A stretch of DNA of 59,228 nt from Acidobacteriota bacterium (GCA_023481105.1 JAMCWK010000105.1:1-59228); one strand, 5' to 3'; numbered from the stretch's first letter, positions 1 through 8,861 are shown. The notes: generated from the sequence alone by a model not told the origin. Numbers and translations: made by a program.

Positions 1-1
1 G

Positions 2-409
2 CCAAACGGGAAAACGATGCTCTGTGCGGAACTGCCGTGCGACCCGGGCGATGCGCTGTGGGAAAAAAGCGATGAGGAGCTGGGGCGGCTGCTGGTGGAA
101 TGGCTGGGGCAGGCGGGGTTGCCGGTGCGCTCGCGTCTACTGAAGGCGACCACGCGGAAGTTGCGGCAGGCCTATCCGGTGTACCGGCGCGGGTATGAGA
201 AATATTTCCATGTGATGGACGAATGGCTTGAGGGATTGCAGGGACTGGTGCACTACGGGCGACAGGCACTATTTGCCCACGACAACACGCATCACGCGCT
301 GTACATGGCGTATGCTGCGGTGGATTGTTTTGGGGCCGACGGGAAGTTTGACGAGGAACGCTGGGGAATGTTTCGCAGGATTTTTGAGACGCATGTGGTG
401 GAAGACTAA
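2..409 (+). CDS. FAD-dependent amine-oxidase-like oxidoreductase, C-terminal fragment
   Basis: The reading frame is open from the left edge, so the gene starts outside the window and only about 135 C-terminal residues are present. The final section contains GLVHYGRQALFAHDNTHHAL, followed by a predicted helix with AYAAVDC. This is the kind of segment that closes the FAD-binding fold in protoporphyrinogen-oxidase/amine-oxidase-like proteins, where a conserved Gly-Arg and following residues contact the flavin. The N-terminal Rossmann dinucleotide motif would lie off the window. Substrate cannot be inferred. The assignment to the FAD/NAD(P)-binding superfamily rests on this C-terminal pattern alone. 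Confidence 0.6.
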   Translation, partial: PNGKTMLCAELPCDPGDALWEKSDEELGRLLVEWLGQAGLPVRSRLLKATTRKLRQAYPVYRRGYEKYFHVMDEWLEGLQGLVHYGRQALFAHDNTHHALYMAYAAVDCFGADGKFDEERWGMFRRIFETHVVED

Positions 410-420
410 AGGAATTGAGC

Positions 421-492
421 GATTGAGTGAATGGTGATTTGTGATTGCGGGCGAGCGAATTATGCTTTTTGATGTTTTTATTCACTCAACTG
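421..492. repeat. inverted repeat in the intergenic gap
   Basis: TTGAGTGAAT near 424 is answered by ATTCACTCAA near 481, a perfect 10-bp inverted repeat with a loop of about 45 nt. It lies downstream of the oxidoreductase fragment and could end its transcript, but there is no T-run after the second arm. The rest of the 410-597 gap is AT-richer and shows no other feature. Confidence 0.4.
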
Positions 493-597
493 CAAGTCAT
501 AAGTCGTAAATTGTGAACCGATTGATCTGAGAGGAAAGGCGGCAGTGAAGCGCCGCAGTCCAAGGCCGCGCGAACCTTGCTTCGATGGAGAAAGGAA

Positions 598-1341
598 ATG
601 ACGCTGAATCGTTTCATTTTCAAAACGCACAAATGGCTGGCGGTGGGAGTAGGGTTGTTTACGCTGCTCTGGTTTGCGAGTGGAATCGTGATGGTGCTGC
701 CGAGAAATCTGATTGGTTCGGCCGGACCCGAGCGCGCAGGGAGTGGCGCGCCGCCGGACTACAAGGGCGTCAGCATCAGCGTGCCGCAGGCGATCTCCGC
801 GGCGGAAGCGGCGGCCGGAGGAAGCGTCGTGACCACCGACGTGAACCTGCGGCGCATCGAAGGGCGGCTGTACTATCAGATTTCCACGGCCAAGTCCGGA
901 TCGCATTTGATCGATGCGGTGAGCGGCGCGCGGCTGGAGATCACCGAAGAATATGCCAAGCAGATGGCGGTGCGGTTGATCGGCGGGCGCGGGACGGTGG
1001 AGGAATCGGGCCTGGTGCGAAAGGTGGGCGCTGAGTACAGATTCGGGCCGGTGCCTGTGTATCGCTTCGCGTTCGGCGATGCGGCGCGGACGGCTGTGTA
1101 CGTCAGCCCGGTAACCGGGGAAGTGCTTACGAGCAATCGAACGGGGCGGCTGAGCGGGTTCATTGCAGGCACGCACACGTTTGAGTTTTTCCGGCCGCTG
1201 ATGGGGCAGCGCTGGATCAAGTTGGGGCTGGTCTTCTTTTCCTTCGTGGGACTGGTGATGAGCGTATTCGGCACGTGGATATTGTGGATCCAATTTCAGA
1301 ACTGGCGGGCACGCCGTGCAGGAAGGCCGGAGGCGGTATAG
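598..1341 (+). CDS. PepSY-associated membrane protein
   Basis: A 247-residue protein with one membrane helix near the N terminus (about residues 11-34, beginning KTHKWLAVGVGLFTLLW) and another near the C terminus (about 212-236). Between them is an extracytoplasmic part with PepSY-like stretches (SVPQAISAAEAA; VYVSPVTGEVLTSNRTGRL). This arrangement is typical of PepSY_TM proteins, which are linked to periplasmic redox or metal-related functions, but the exact role is unknown. The ATG at 598 is chosen because GGAG lies 7 nt upstream; an in-frame TTG at 577 is less likely. The next gene begins only 3 nt after the stop, so the two are probably co-transcribed. Confidence 0.65.
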   Translation: MTLNRFIFKTHKWLAVGVGLFTLLWFASGIVMVLPRNLIGSAGPERAGSGAPPDYKGVSISVPQAISAAEAAAGGSVVTTDVNLRRIEGRLYYQISTAKSGSHLIDAVSGARLEITEEYAKQMAVRLIGGRGTVEESGLVRKVGAEYRFGPVPVYRFAFGDAARTAVYVSPVTGEVLTSNRTGRLSGFIAGTHTFEFFRPLMGQRWIKLGLVFFSFVGLVMSVFGTWILWIQFQNWRARRAGRPEAV

Positions 1342-1344
1342 CAA

Positions 1345-2862
1345 ATGAGCGCGCGGGGAATTCAAGTGCGGCTGTTCCTGACCTGCTGGATCGTCTATGC
1401 GCTGCATTTCTCCGTGTTTGTGACGCGGGAAACCTATCTGATGATGAGCCTGGCCGAGCGGCACACGGCGCGGCTGGATGAATACGAAGGACTGCACTCA
1501 GACCTGGCGGCGGTGCCGGGGCGCGGGGTGTATCTGCTGAACAATCCGGGCGTATCGCTGGCGGCCGCGCCGTTGTACTGGATAGCCCTGCCCATCATGA
1601 ACCGGATTGCGCCGGTGCGCCCGCCGAAGCCCGTCGAGCAAGTCAATATCGAGACGAAGGAGCAACGCACGCTGCGCATCAAATTTCTGCGGCTGGCGAC
1701 AGCGCGCGGGCTGGATTTGCGGCTGGCCGCGGCGGCGGGATTTGCGGCAGTGTTTTTTATGGCGCCGCTGGCGGCGCTGAGTGTAGTGCTGATGTGGCGG
1801 CTCTTCGGGCACCTGGGGCATTCGCACAAAATATCGCTGTGGCTGGCGCTGCTGTATGCGTTTGCGACGCCGATTTTTTTCCGTTCGGCGACGCTGAGCC
1901 TGAACCTGCTGGTCACGTTGCTGGGGCTGGCAGCGTTCGTGCTGCTGTGGTGGCCGGCTGGAACACGTCCAGAACTGGAGAAGTGGCGGTACATACTGGC
2001 AGGATTTCTGGGCGGGTACGCCGTGCTGACGGATTATTCCGGCGCGGTAAGTGCGGCGGCGCTGGGGCTGTACGCGTTTGCGCTGCAATGGCGCGCCAAA
2101 AAGCTGTGGCGCGGGCTGCGTTTTTCGCTGTGGTACCTGGTGGGAGCGGCCGCGCCTGTGAGTTATCTGCTCTACTGGCAGTGGGCCTGCTACGGAAACC
2201 CGTGGCTGCCGGGACAATTCTATTTACCGAAGGAATTGCTGAAGGGCCTCTACGCGAATGACCTCGGCGTGGGCCCGCCCAAGCCGATTATCCTGTGGGA
2301 CCTGCTGTTCGACCCGCTCTACGGGCTGCTCATCTTCGCGCCCATATTCACACTCGTGTTGTACCACGTCGTCCTGCTGCGGCGGGGAGAAAGCCGGCTG
2401 CCGAAGCATGTGGTCTGGTTTACGTGGACGTTTTTCGCGGCGCTGATGCTTTTCCTCTCCTGCATCTACTACACCGTGCGCCACCAGTGGCAGGACGGCG
2501 TGCGCTACATTGTGCCTGCGGTGCCATTTCTGTTCTTGCTGGTGGCCGAAGTGATGGTGCGCATCCCGCGCGCGGTGGCGTGGACGGTGGGCATCGCAGC
2601 GGTGACGGAGATGTGGTGCCTGGCGATGGTGCGAGAGTGGCCACTGGATAGCATACGGCAGGTGTTCGTGACCGGGCCGCAACTTCCATGGCTGACCACG
2701 CTCATCAAGACGGCGGCGCAATACGCGCCACAACTCGAGGACGGCGCATCGCCGTTCGGTTTGTTCCTCCTCACGGGACTGCTAATCTGGGCCATCTGGC
2801 GAGCGAAAGCGCCGTGGGAACGGATGGGGGCAAAAGCCGAGCATCAGGTATCCGATAGGTAG
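1345..2862 (+). CDS. polytopic membrane protein, GT-C glycosyltransferase-like
   Basis: A 505-residue integral membrane protein with many hydrophobic segments. A long extracytoplasmic loop follows the first helix (RETYLMMSLAERHTARLDEY), and acidic/aromatic loops come later. The topology and length resemble GT-C-fold enzymes (family 39/ArnT/PMT-like) that transfer sugars from lipid carriers, but no diagnostic motif is secure, so this is a fold-level guess. GGAGG of the upstream stop region precedes the ATG at good spacing. It forms a pair with the PepSY protein and lies upstream of a family 2 glycosyltransferase, which fits a cell-surface or lipid-glycan context. Confidence 0.5.
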   Translation: MSARGIQVRLFLTCWIVYALHFSVFVTRETYLMMSLAERHTARLDEYEGLHSDLAAVPGRGVYLLNNPGVSLAAAPLYWIALPIMNRIAPVRPPKPVEQVNIETKEQRTLRIKFLRLATARGLDLRLAAAAGFAAVFFMAPLAALSVVLMWRLFGHLGHSHKISLWLALLYAFATPIFFRSATLSLNLLVTLLGLAAFVLLWWPAGTRPELEKWRYILAGFLGGYAVLTDYSGAVSAAALGLYAFALQWRAKKLWRGLRFSLWYLVGAAAPVSYLLYWQWACYGNPWLPGQFYLPKELLKGLYANDLGVGPPKPIILWDLLFDPLYGLLIFAPIFTLVLYHVVLLRRGESRLPKHVVWFTWTFFAALMLFLSCIYYTVRHQWQDGVRYIVPAVPFLFLLVAEVMVRIPRAVAWTVGIAAVTEMWCLAMVREWPLDSIRQVFVTGPQLPWLTTLIKTAAQYAPQLEDGASPFGLFLLTGLLIWAIWRAKAPWERMGAKAEHQVSDR

Positions 2863-2890
2863 CAGGAAGCAGGTAGCAGAAAGCAGGAAA
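2857..2890. repeat. short degenerate tandem repeat (AGCAGG units)
   Basis: Several imperfect AGCAGGAA/AGCAGGTA units run across the stop codon of the membrane protein and into the gap before the glycosyltransferase. This is low-complexity sequence with no recognised function. Confidence 0.5.
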
Positions 2891-2925
2891 AAATCTCCTG
2901 CTAACATTTACGCATTTTGGAGACG

Positions 2926-3714
2926 ATGGAATTGATGAACGCAGAGCAGCCCAAGAGCAGAGCGGCACTGACGGTGGATGTGGTGATCCCCGTGCTCAAC
3001 GAAGCGCACGTGCTGGCGAAAAGCGTGGCGACGGTGCGGAAATTCCTGGCGGAAAACCTGCCGCTCAAATGGCGCGTGGTCATTGTGGACAACGGGTCGG
3101 TGGACGGCACGGACAAAGTGGCGCAGGAGCTGACACAGCAGTTCGGCGACGTGGGCTTTGTGCACCTGGACCAGCGCGGGCGCGGGCGCGCCTTGCGCAT
3201 GGCGTGGATGCAAAGCACTGCGGACATCGTTGGCTACATGGACGTGGACCTGTCCACGGAACTTGCCGCCGTGCCGCGGGCGGTGGAAGCACTGGCCGAA
3301 GAAGGATACGACATCGCCATCGGCTCGCGGCTGATGCGCGAATCGCAGACGAAACGCTCGTTCAAGCGGGAATTCATCTCGCGCACGTACAACGTGTTTG
3401 TGAAGCTGGTGCTGGGCACGAAATTCAGCGACGCGCAGTGCGGCTTCAAGTTCGTGACGCGGGAAGTGGTGCAACACATCCTGCCGCAGGCGCAGGATCA
3501 GGCGTGGTTTTTGGACACCGAGATGCTCGTGCTCGCAGAGCGCCAAGGTTACCGCATCAAGGATCTGCCCGTGAAATGGGACGAGGACGACGACAGCCGC
3601 GTGAAAATCATTTCGACGGCGTGGGAAGACATCAAGGGCGTGCTGCGGCTGCGGCGGCTGCTGTGGAGCAGCGAGTTTGCCAAGGCGGCAGAGATGCATG
3701 GGAAAAGGGCGTAG
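2926..3714 (+). CDS. family 2 glycosyltransferase (dolichyl-phosphate sugar synthase-like)
   Basis: A soluble GT-A enzyme of about 262 residues. VDVVIPVLNEAHVL near the N terminus is the family 2 opening strand, VIVDNGSVDGT the nucleotide-binding segment, and YMDVDLSTE the DxD metal/sugar-nucleotide motif. DAQCGFKF is the acceptor-side signature seen in polyprenyl-phosphate glucosyl- and mannosyltransferases such as Alg5/DPM1-like proteins. The likely role is transfer of a sugar from a nucleotide donor to polyprenyl phosphate for the GT-C enzymes of the envelope; this is inferred from family. No C-terminal membrane helices are present. Starts at 2917 (TTG), 2926 or 2935 (both ATG) are possible; none has ideal spacing to the GGAG at 2919. 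Confidence 0.85.
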   Translation: MELMNAEQPKSRAALTVDVVIPVLNEAHVLAKSVATVRKFLAENLPLKWRVVIVDNGSVDGTDKVAQELTQQFGDVGFVHLDQRGRGRALRMAWMQSTADIVGYMDVDLSTELAAVPRAVEALAEEGYDIAIGSRLMRESQTKRSFKREFISRTYNVFVKLVLGTKFSDAQCGFKFVTREVVQHILPQAQDQAWFLDTEMLVLAERQGYRIKDLPVKWDEDDDSRVKIISTAWEDIKGVLRLRRLLWSSEFAKAAEMHGKRA

Positions 3715-3739
3715 GAAGTCAGAAAGCTAAAATCAGGAA

Positions 3740-5350
3740 TTAGAAGGCGCGGGAAGCGATGCGGACGGCGTTGGCCATGAGCGAAAAGGTGATGTTTTTG
3801 GCGGGGAGGAAAGGGAAGGTAGCGCCGTCCACTAGGAAGAGATTGGGGAATTCGTGGGACTGGCAGGTTTCGGAAGTGGTGTGGCGGCCGCGAGTGCGGG
3901 ACATCGGGAGCATACCGGCGTAGTGCACGCTGGCGCCCATGGGGCGCACGTGCAGCATCCCGGGCGGGACGACGCAGCCGAGATGCAGCAGCGCGCGGCG
4001 AACGGTGCTGATGGCGGCGCGGAGGCGATGCACTTCGGATGGTTCGGGCGAGTAATTGATGACCAGGCGCGAGTCCTTCGCGTCTGAACCCACAGCGAGT
4101 GAAACAAAATTTCCCTGGCGGCGCGTGTCGTGAAGATTCACGTTTACGATGCCCAGCGCGGCGTGCATGTTGTTGACGAGGAACGCGGCAGTGCGCAGGT
4201 CGCAGGGCAAATTGGCGGCGATGGGATGGAGCATGGCCGTCTTGAGCGTGGTGATTTGCCCGTGGACGTAGCCGCGCGGATCGTCGGAATCGATGCCCAG
4301 GCCGAGCTGGTGATACTGGTAGCTTTCGGGATTATAGGGTTTTCCGATCATGCGCAGATTGACGAAGGGCATGAGGATTTGGCGGTTGTCCATCAGGCCG
4401 TGTAGTTCGAGACGCTCACCGGTGCTGCGGAAAATGGATTCGAGATAAATTTTCGTGGAGCAGAGCGCGCCAGCAGCGAGAGCGAACCGGTCGGCGGCGA
4501 ATTCTTGCGGAGCGCCACCGGCAGCAGGCTCGGCGACGATGTGCGTGACGTTCTGCGCGCCGTCGAATTTGAAATGCGTGACGCGCAGGCCTGGCTGGTA
4601 AGTGAAATTCGGAAAGGCCACACACTCGCGCAGGGTGATGCTGGGCGTGTAAAACGAATCGGTGGGGCAGCCCCATAGGCAGCGTCCAAGATAGCCGCAC
4701 TTCTTGCGCGAGCCGAGGTCGCGGCTGAGCGTGGCAATGCGCGTGCGGCCGAAATAACAGCGCAGGCGGCGGTGCAGCCAGTCCTTGCGCTTTTCGTAAA
4801 CGGACATGAGCTGCGCGGAGTGCGCGTCGAGTTCGAGCGGCTCGAGGAGATTTTCGTGCAGCGGAAAAAAGCGCGCGAGGTCATCGGGCGCGCCGATGAC
4901 GCCGATACGCGCGGCGACTTCAGCGTAGCCGCGCTCGAGGTCGGCGAAGTCGAACGGAAAATCGGCGACTTCGGCGGCGTTGAAGGGATAGCAGCCGCCG
5001 GTCCAAGCTTCGGCGATGCCGCCCTGCGCGAAAGAAAAGAAGGGTGCGAAGCCGCGGGCGTTGAATGCGGCGCCGGCGGGCTGGCGCAGGACGTAGTCCT
5101 TACTCGGTGGAATGCCGTAAAACTCTTTTTCTGGATTGGGGAGAACCACGCCGTCATAGCGCTCGCCGAGGAAGTAGCCGGCGGGGTCGGCGAGATTTTC
5201 CTTGAGCGCGGCAAAACTGTCGGCGGGATTCACGGCGGGCGGCTTGGGATAGCCGACGTCGAGCATCGTGACGCGATAATTCTTGCGCAGCAGCGAAAGC
5301 GCGAAATGCACCGCGCTGGGGCCCGAGCCGACGATGATGACGGAGTCCAT
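3740..5350 (-). CDS. GMC-family FAD-dependent oxidoreductase
   Basis: A 536-residue flavoprotein. It opens with the dinucleotide-binding strand MDSVIIVGSGPSAVHFALSL (GxGxxA-type Rossmann turn) and ends with the GMC C-terminal domain: VHYAGMLPMS with a candidate catalytic His, then FLVDGATFPFLPAKNITFSL, carrying the conserved Asn region. GMC enzymes oxidise alcohols, sugars or sterols and pass electrons to oxygen or a quinone. The open frame extends upstream to 5599, but the ATG at 5350 is preceded by AAGGAGAGG and places the Rossmann motif at the N terminus. It lies 2 nt downstream of the 150-aa unknown gene and is third in an operon. The substrate is unknown. Confidence 0.8.
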   Translation of the reverse strand: MDSVIIVGSGPSAVHFALSLLRKNYRVTMLDVGYPKPPAVNPADSFAALKENLADPAGYFLGERYDGVVLPNPEKEFYGIPPSKDYVLRQPAGAAFNARGFAPFFSFAQGGIAEAWTGGCYPFNAAEVADFPFDFADLERGYAEVAARIGVIGAPDDLARFFPLHENLLEPLELDAHSAQLMSVYEKRKDWLHRRLRCYFGRTRIATLSRDLGSRKKCGYLGRCLWGCPTDSFYTPSITLRECVAFPNFTYQPGLRVTHFKFDGAQNVTHIVAEPAAGGAPQEFAADRFALAAGALCSTKIYLESIFRSTGERLELHGLMDNRQILMPFVNLRMIGKPYNPESYQYHQLGLGIDSDDPRGYVHGQITTLKTAMLHPIAANLPCDLRTAAFLVNNMHAALGIVNVNLHDTRRQGNFVSLAVGSDAKDSRLVINYSPEPSEVHRLRAAISTVRRALLHLGCVVPPGMLHVRPMGASVHYAGMLPMSRTRGRHTTSETCQSHEFPNLFLVDGATFPFLPAKNITFSLMANAVRIASRAF

Positions 5351-5352
5351 CG

Positions 5353-5805
5353 TCAGTGACCTCTCCTTGCGGCGGGAGGCGAGCTGCCCAGCGCGAGGCG
5401 CATGGGAACGAAAATCAGGCTGGCCAGCACGAAGCGCAAGACGTAGAGCACGCCGCGTGAGGCAAACTTCAAAAACAGAATGGGTTGGGTGCTGCCGTCC
5501 ACCGCGTCGGAGAAGCCATGCTGCGCGCCAGAACTTTCCAGAATCGAGAAAAGCAATATGAGTTTGCGGCGGAACGAGGAATAGCGCGCGAAGAGACACG
5601 CGTAACTATCGGCAAGTCGCGCGAAAGCTGGCCCGCGCGCAGCGAAACCGAGCAGAGCGTCATCGAACGCGGCGGCGGAGGAGTAAGCGTCGCAGCGTTC
5701 GTGGGCCTGGCAATATTTTTCGCGAACGTAAGCGCTGGGCGCGCAGCCAATGAGATAGCGGCAAAAGACTTCGCATTCGCGACGGAGGCGGGGGCTGTCG
5801 GTCAT
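5353..5805 (-). CDS. hypothetical protein in the epimerase-GMC operon
   Basis: A 150-residue protein I do not recognise. The start overlaps the stop of the upstream epimerase as ATGA, and the stop is 2 nt before the GMC oxidoreductase start, so translational coupling on both sides argues that it is real. The N-terminal half is Cys-containing (CEVFCRYLIGC) and largely helical. The C-terminal half has a hydrophobic stretch, VLYVLRFVLASLIFVPMRL, that could be a membrane anchor. GMC dehydrogenases often have a small partner subunit that anchors or exports them; a similar role here is inference from position only. A GAQHG segment near residue 95 may be a decayed copy of a palindromic element. Confidence 0.7.
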   Translation of the reverse strand: MTDSPRLRRECEVFCRYLIGCAPSAYVREKYCQAHERCDAYSSAAAFDDALLGFAARGPAFARLADSYACLFARYSSFRRKLILLFSILESSGAQHGFSDAVDGSTQPILFLKFASRGVLYVLRFVLASLIFVPMRLALGSSPPAARRGH

Positions 5806-6728
5806 AGAGCGAGGGAAGCTGCTAGCATTTTTTTCAGCGATTGCAGAGAAGCGCGCTGCTCGTTCCAGAGCGAATTCGGGCGGGCTGTGCCGTCGAAGCG
5901 AAAAGTGGCGAGCTGGCCAACCGTGATTGGCAGCAGCGGGTAGGCGAGGATTTCGAGCAGCGTCAGAGCGGGGACGAGCAGCGGCATGGGAATGTGCAGC
6001 GTTCTCGCGTTGGAATGGCGCAGCGACACGTGAATTTTCCTCAGCAATTCCTCGATGGAGACAACGTCGGGGCCGCCCAGATCGAAAGTCTCACCGCGAA
6101 AGAGATCGTTGTCAACGATGCGCAGGAGGAAATCGGCGAGATCTTCCGCGGCGATGGGCTGCACGGGGGTGTGGCCGTCGCCGAAAACGGGAACCACGGG
6201 GAGGGCGGCAAGTTTGGCGAGGCCGGCAAGCACCGGCGAGTTTTTTCCGAAAATCATCGTGGGACGCACGATGGCATGGCGCAGGCCACTCACGCGGACA
6301 ATTTCTTCGGCTTGCAGTTTGGATTGAGCGTAGTGGTAGCGCGATTGGTCGGGGAAGCCCGCAGCAATCGAGCTGACGAACACAAAGTCTTTCACGCCTG
6401 CGAGCTTGCATTGCTCGATGAGGCTGCGAGTGCCGTCTACGTTGACGGCGAAATATTCTTTGGGCGGAAGTTTTCCGGTGGCGGCGGCGAGATGCAGCAC
6501 GCAATCGGCGCCGGCGAGGGCAGGGGAATAGGTGGAAGTGTCCGTAAGCTCGCCGCGAAACCATTCGATGTTACGGCTGGAAGAGGCCGGGGGTACGGAG
6601 CGGCTCAGGCAGGAGATTTTCTCGAATTGGGCGACTCCGGGATGCGCAAGAAGAGCGCGGCCGAGGAAACCGGTCGCGCCGGTGAGGAAGATACGTTGCA
6701 CACGAGAGTGAGAGACATCGGTGGGCAT
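5802..6728 (-). CDS. NAD(P)-dependent epimerase/dehydratase (extended SDR)
   Basis: A 308-residue extended short-chain dehydrogenase. Near the N terminus is RIFLTGATGFLGRALL, with the TGxxGFxG nucleotide-binding motif. Further on come VLHLAAATG, the SSI serine region (FVFVSSIAAG) and YHYAQSKLQAE, carrying the catalytic YxxxK. The C-terminal section (LGGPDVVSIEELLRKI) matches atypical SDRs related to NDUFA9-type and sugar-epimerase proteins. It is the first gene of a three-gene operon with a 150-aa unknown and a GMC oxidoreductase, so it may act on the same metabolite as the GMC enzyme. The ATG at 6728 is a reasonable start. Confidence 0.85.
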   Translation of the reverse strand: MPTDVSHSRVQRIFLTGATGFLGRALLAHPGVAQFEKISCLSRSVPPASSSRNIEWFRGELTDTSTYSPALAGADCVLHLAAATGKLPPKEYFAVNVDGTRSLIEQCKLAGVKDFVFVSSIAAGFPDQSRYHYAQSKLQAEEIVRVSGLRHAIVRPTMIFGKNSPVLAGLAKLAALPVVPVFGDGHTPVQPIAAEDLADFLLRIVDNDLFRGETFDLGGPDVVSIEELLRKIHVSLRHSNARTLHIPMPLLVPALTLLEILAYPLLPITVGQLATFRFDGTARPNSLWNEQRASLQSLKKMLAASLAL

Positions 6729-6748
6729 GGAGTCGCGACATTATACAG

Positions 6749-6784
6749 CAGGGATCAGGGAACAGGGATCAGGGAACAGGGAAA
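6749..6784. repeat. tandem direct repeat
   Basis: The unit GGGATCAGGGAACA occurs twice in succession, followed by a partial third unit. It lies just upstream of the epimerase operon start, so it could overlap that promoter region. No function is apparent. Confidence 0.6.
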
Positions 6785-6818
6785 GGAAAACTCGAAAACC
6801 GAAACCAGGAAGATTGGA

Positions 6819-6862
6819 GAGAGATTCTTCGTCCCGATGGAAAGCATCGGGACTCAGAATGA
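6819..6862 (+). repeat. palindromic repeat, GAGAGATCCTTCG family
   Basis: A hairpin with arms GTCCCGAT and ATCGGGAC is flanked by GAGAGATTCTTC on the left and TCAGAATGA on the right. The same flanks and stem layout occur near 18546 and, on the minus strand, near 55803. The outer stem pair differs between copies (T-A here, C-G at 55803) while pairing is kept. It sits beyond the 3' end of the HTH-TPR gene. Confidence 0.7.
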
Positions 6863-6873
6863 AAAGAGCAAGG

Positions 6874-8772
6874 TTACGGTTGGAGGCCGACGCGGCGGAG
6901 GAGGTCAGCGAAGCGCGGGTCGGAGCGAAGGGGGACAGTGACCGGGTCGAGCTTCATGCGGGTGAGCAGGGGATCGCGCTGTTGGAAGGCGCGTGCGATC
7001 CACTCGAAAGCGCTATCGATTTCGCCCAAGCCACAGTACACGATGGCGAAGAGCGAGGGGCTGACGTAGCGCCGGGTGGAGAGCCGTTGCAGGTTACGGA
7101 TCGTCTCCCGGGCTTTGGCGGGCTGGCCGGAGCGGGCGTAGGCATGGCCCAGCAGCGCGACGGCCATCAGGTTTTCGGGCTGTAACTCGATGGCGCGGCG
7201 GATTTCGTTGATGGCTTCCACGTACATCTTTTTTTCGACATAGGCGCGGCCCAGCCAGAAGTGGCACATGTGGTAGTTGGGATCGAGCTCGAGACACGCC
7301 TTGCCCTGCGCGATGGTCTGGTCGAATTCGCCGGCATAGTAGTAGTGCAGTGCCATATCGCCGCTGATGGCCAGCGAGGCCGGATCGAGTTTGTGAGCAT
7401 GCTCGATTTCGGTGCGGGACTCCGCGGCGCGGCCGGAAAGCGACAGGAGAACGGCGAGCCAGTGGTGCGCCACGGGGTAATTGGCATTGCGCTGGATGGC
7501 GCTGCGGAAACCCTGCTCGGCGGATTTCCAGTCGTAGTCGAAATGTAATTGCACGTCGGCCAAAGTGGTATAGGCCTCGGCGAGGGAATCATCCAGAGCG
7601 AGAGCCTTTTGGGCGGCCTTCTTGGCTTCCGGGTAGGCCTGGCCGGGGGGAAGCGCGCTGTAAAAGCCAAGCAGGTCATAGGTGTCGGCGATGCCGACAT
7701 AGGCCAGGGCAAAGCCGGGATCGGAGGCGACGGCGCGGCCGAAGTAGTCGAGGCCATGCTGCATGCTGGCCAGATCGCGGCGGTTCAATTGATAACGGCC
7801 CTTGAGGTAATTTTGATAGGCCTCCGAATTGACCGGCGCGGGCGAAGCCAGCCGGGCGCGCTGCTGCGGAGTGAGGATGAGTCCGATAGCTTGCGCAATA
7901 GACTGGGCGACTTCGCTTTCCACGGAAAGGATGTCGCTCAACTGGCGATTGTAATTCTCCGACCAGCGCTGCGAGTTCGTGCTGACCTGGCTGAGATTGG
8001 CGGTGATGCGCATGCGGTCGTCGGCGGGGCTGGCCGGGTCGCCTTTGGAAAGGCGCACGCTGCCGTTGACGATGTAGTCCACGCTCAAATCCTTGCCGAT
8101 CTCGCGCAGCGTCTTCTTGGATCCTTTTTGCTGCATGGACGTCTGACGCGCGATGACCAGCAGAGAATCCGGATTCAGCCGGCTCATTTGTGAGATCAGC
8201 TCCTCCGTCAAGCCATCGGAAAGATATTCCTGCTCGGCGTCGCCGCTGAGGTTGTCGAAGGGCAGCACAGCAATCTTCAGGCGGTTGCCTTCGATTTTCG
8301 TGCGCGGCCAAATGAGATAGACAGTGACGGCAATAATGACGAGCAGAATGCCCAGCGGCACGCCGACCGGACGCCGCAGGCTCTTGACCGGATGGCGGAC
8401 GAGTTCTTTGGGCTTGAGGGAAGGCTTCGGAACAGGCACGGGAGATGGTTCCGCGGCGAGCGGCGCTTCTGAGGTGGCGGACGCTTCGGGCGCAGTGGAA
8501 TCAAATTCCTCCGCGCCGTTCTCGTCCGCAGCGACCTCTTCGCTCTCGACGACAGCGCGGCGGCCGACAGCCCAGGCGTCCAGCTCGGACTTAAAGGCGT
8601 ACACGCTGCCGAGCTTGTCGTGCACGTGGCGGTGGACGGGCAGGCCTTCGCGCTTCTCCCAGCGCTGAACGGTGCGCACCTCGCGGCGCAAATAGGCGGC
8701 AATCTCCTTCCAGGATTCGAGGCGGTCATCCTGTGGGGGGTCAGGAGTCGGCGGGGTGGGGTTACCGGGCAT
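6874..8772 (-). CDS. membrane-anchored HTH regulator with FlgO/TolB-N-like and TPR domains
   Basis: A 632-residue protein. Residues 17-65 form a helix-turn-helix/winged region (WKEIAAYLRREVRTVQRWEK, then GLPVHRH). A Pro/Ala-rich linker leads to one membrane helix at about 137-156, placing the rest outside the cytoplasm. Residues 165-290 look like the FlgO/TolB-N fold (LKIAVLPFDNLSGDAEQEYL), and about 300-630 are TPR repeats. This is a CadC/ToxR-like one-component layout: DNA binding inside, sensing outside. The ATG at 8772 has GAGG just upstream; the frame extends to 8829. It is divergent from the sigma-factor gene across a region with two copies of a shared motif. The signal sensed is unknown. 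Confidence 0.8.
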   Translation of the reverse strand: MPGNPTPPTPDPPQDDRLESWKEIAAYLRREVRTVQRWEKREGLPVHRHVHDKLGSVYAFKSELDAWAVGRRAVVESEEVAADENGAEEFDSTAPEASATSEAPLAAEPSPVPVPKPSLKPKELVRHPVKSLRRPVGVPLGILLVIIAVTVYLIWPRTKIEGNRLKIAVLPFDNLSGDAEQEYLSDGLTEELISQMSRLNPDSLLVIARQTSMQQKGSKKTLREIGKDLSVDYIVNGSVRLSKGDPASPADDRMRITANLSQVSTNSQRWSENYNRQLSDILSVESEVAQSIAQAIGLILTPQQRARLASPAPVNSEAYQNYLKGRYQLNRRDLASMQHGLDYFGRAVASDPGFALAYVGIADTYDLLGFYSALPPGQAYPEAKKAAQKALALDDSLAEAYTTLADVQLHFDYDWKSAEQGFRSAIQRNANYPVAHHWLAVLLSLSGRAAESRTEIEHAHKLDPASLAISGDMALHYYYAGEFDQTIAQGKACLELDPNYHMCHFWLGRAYVEKKMYVEAINEIRRAIELQPENLMAVALLGHAYARSGQPAKARETIRNLQRLSTRRYVSPSLFAIVYCGLGEIDSAFEWIARAFQQRDPLLTRMKLDPVTVPLRSDPRFADLLRRVGLQP

Positions 8773-8861
8773 CAGGTCCTCAAAAGGGCCTTCGAAGCAG
8801 CCCGATTGTACCCTTGAGGAAAAAGGCATTCAATCTCAACGCTTTCCCGGGAGGGAAGGAG

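Noticed and set aside
478-1497. Long minus-strand open frames opposite the PepSY and membrane-protein genes
   Set aside because: They are antisense shadows typical of high-GC DNA; composition is Arg/His/Pro-rich and no domain is visible.
5495-5535. A GAQHG segment in the 150-aa protein as a fourth in-frame palindrome
   Set aside because: The DNA has GGCGCGCAGCATG but no matching second arm; too degenerate to claim.
5351-5599. An 83-residue N-terminal extension of the GMC oxidoreductase
   Set aside because: It lies within the overlapping 150-aa gene in another frame, and the Rossmann motif begins right at the ATG of 5350 with a good ribosome binding site.
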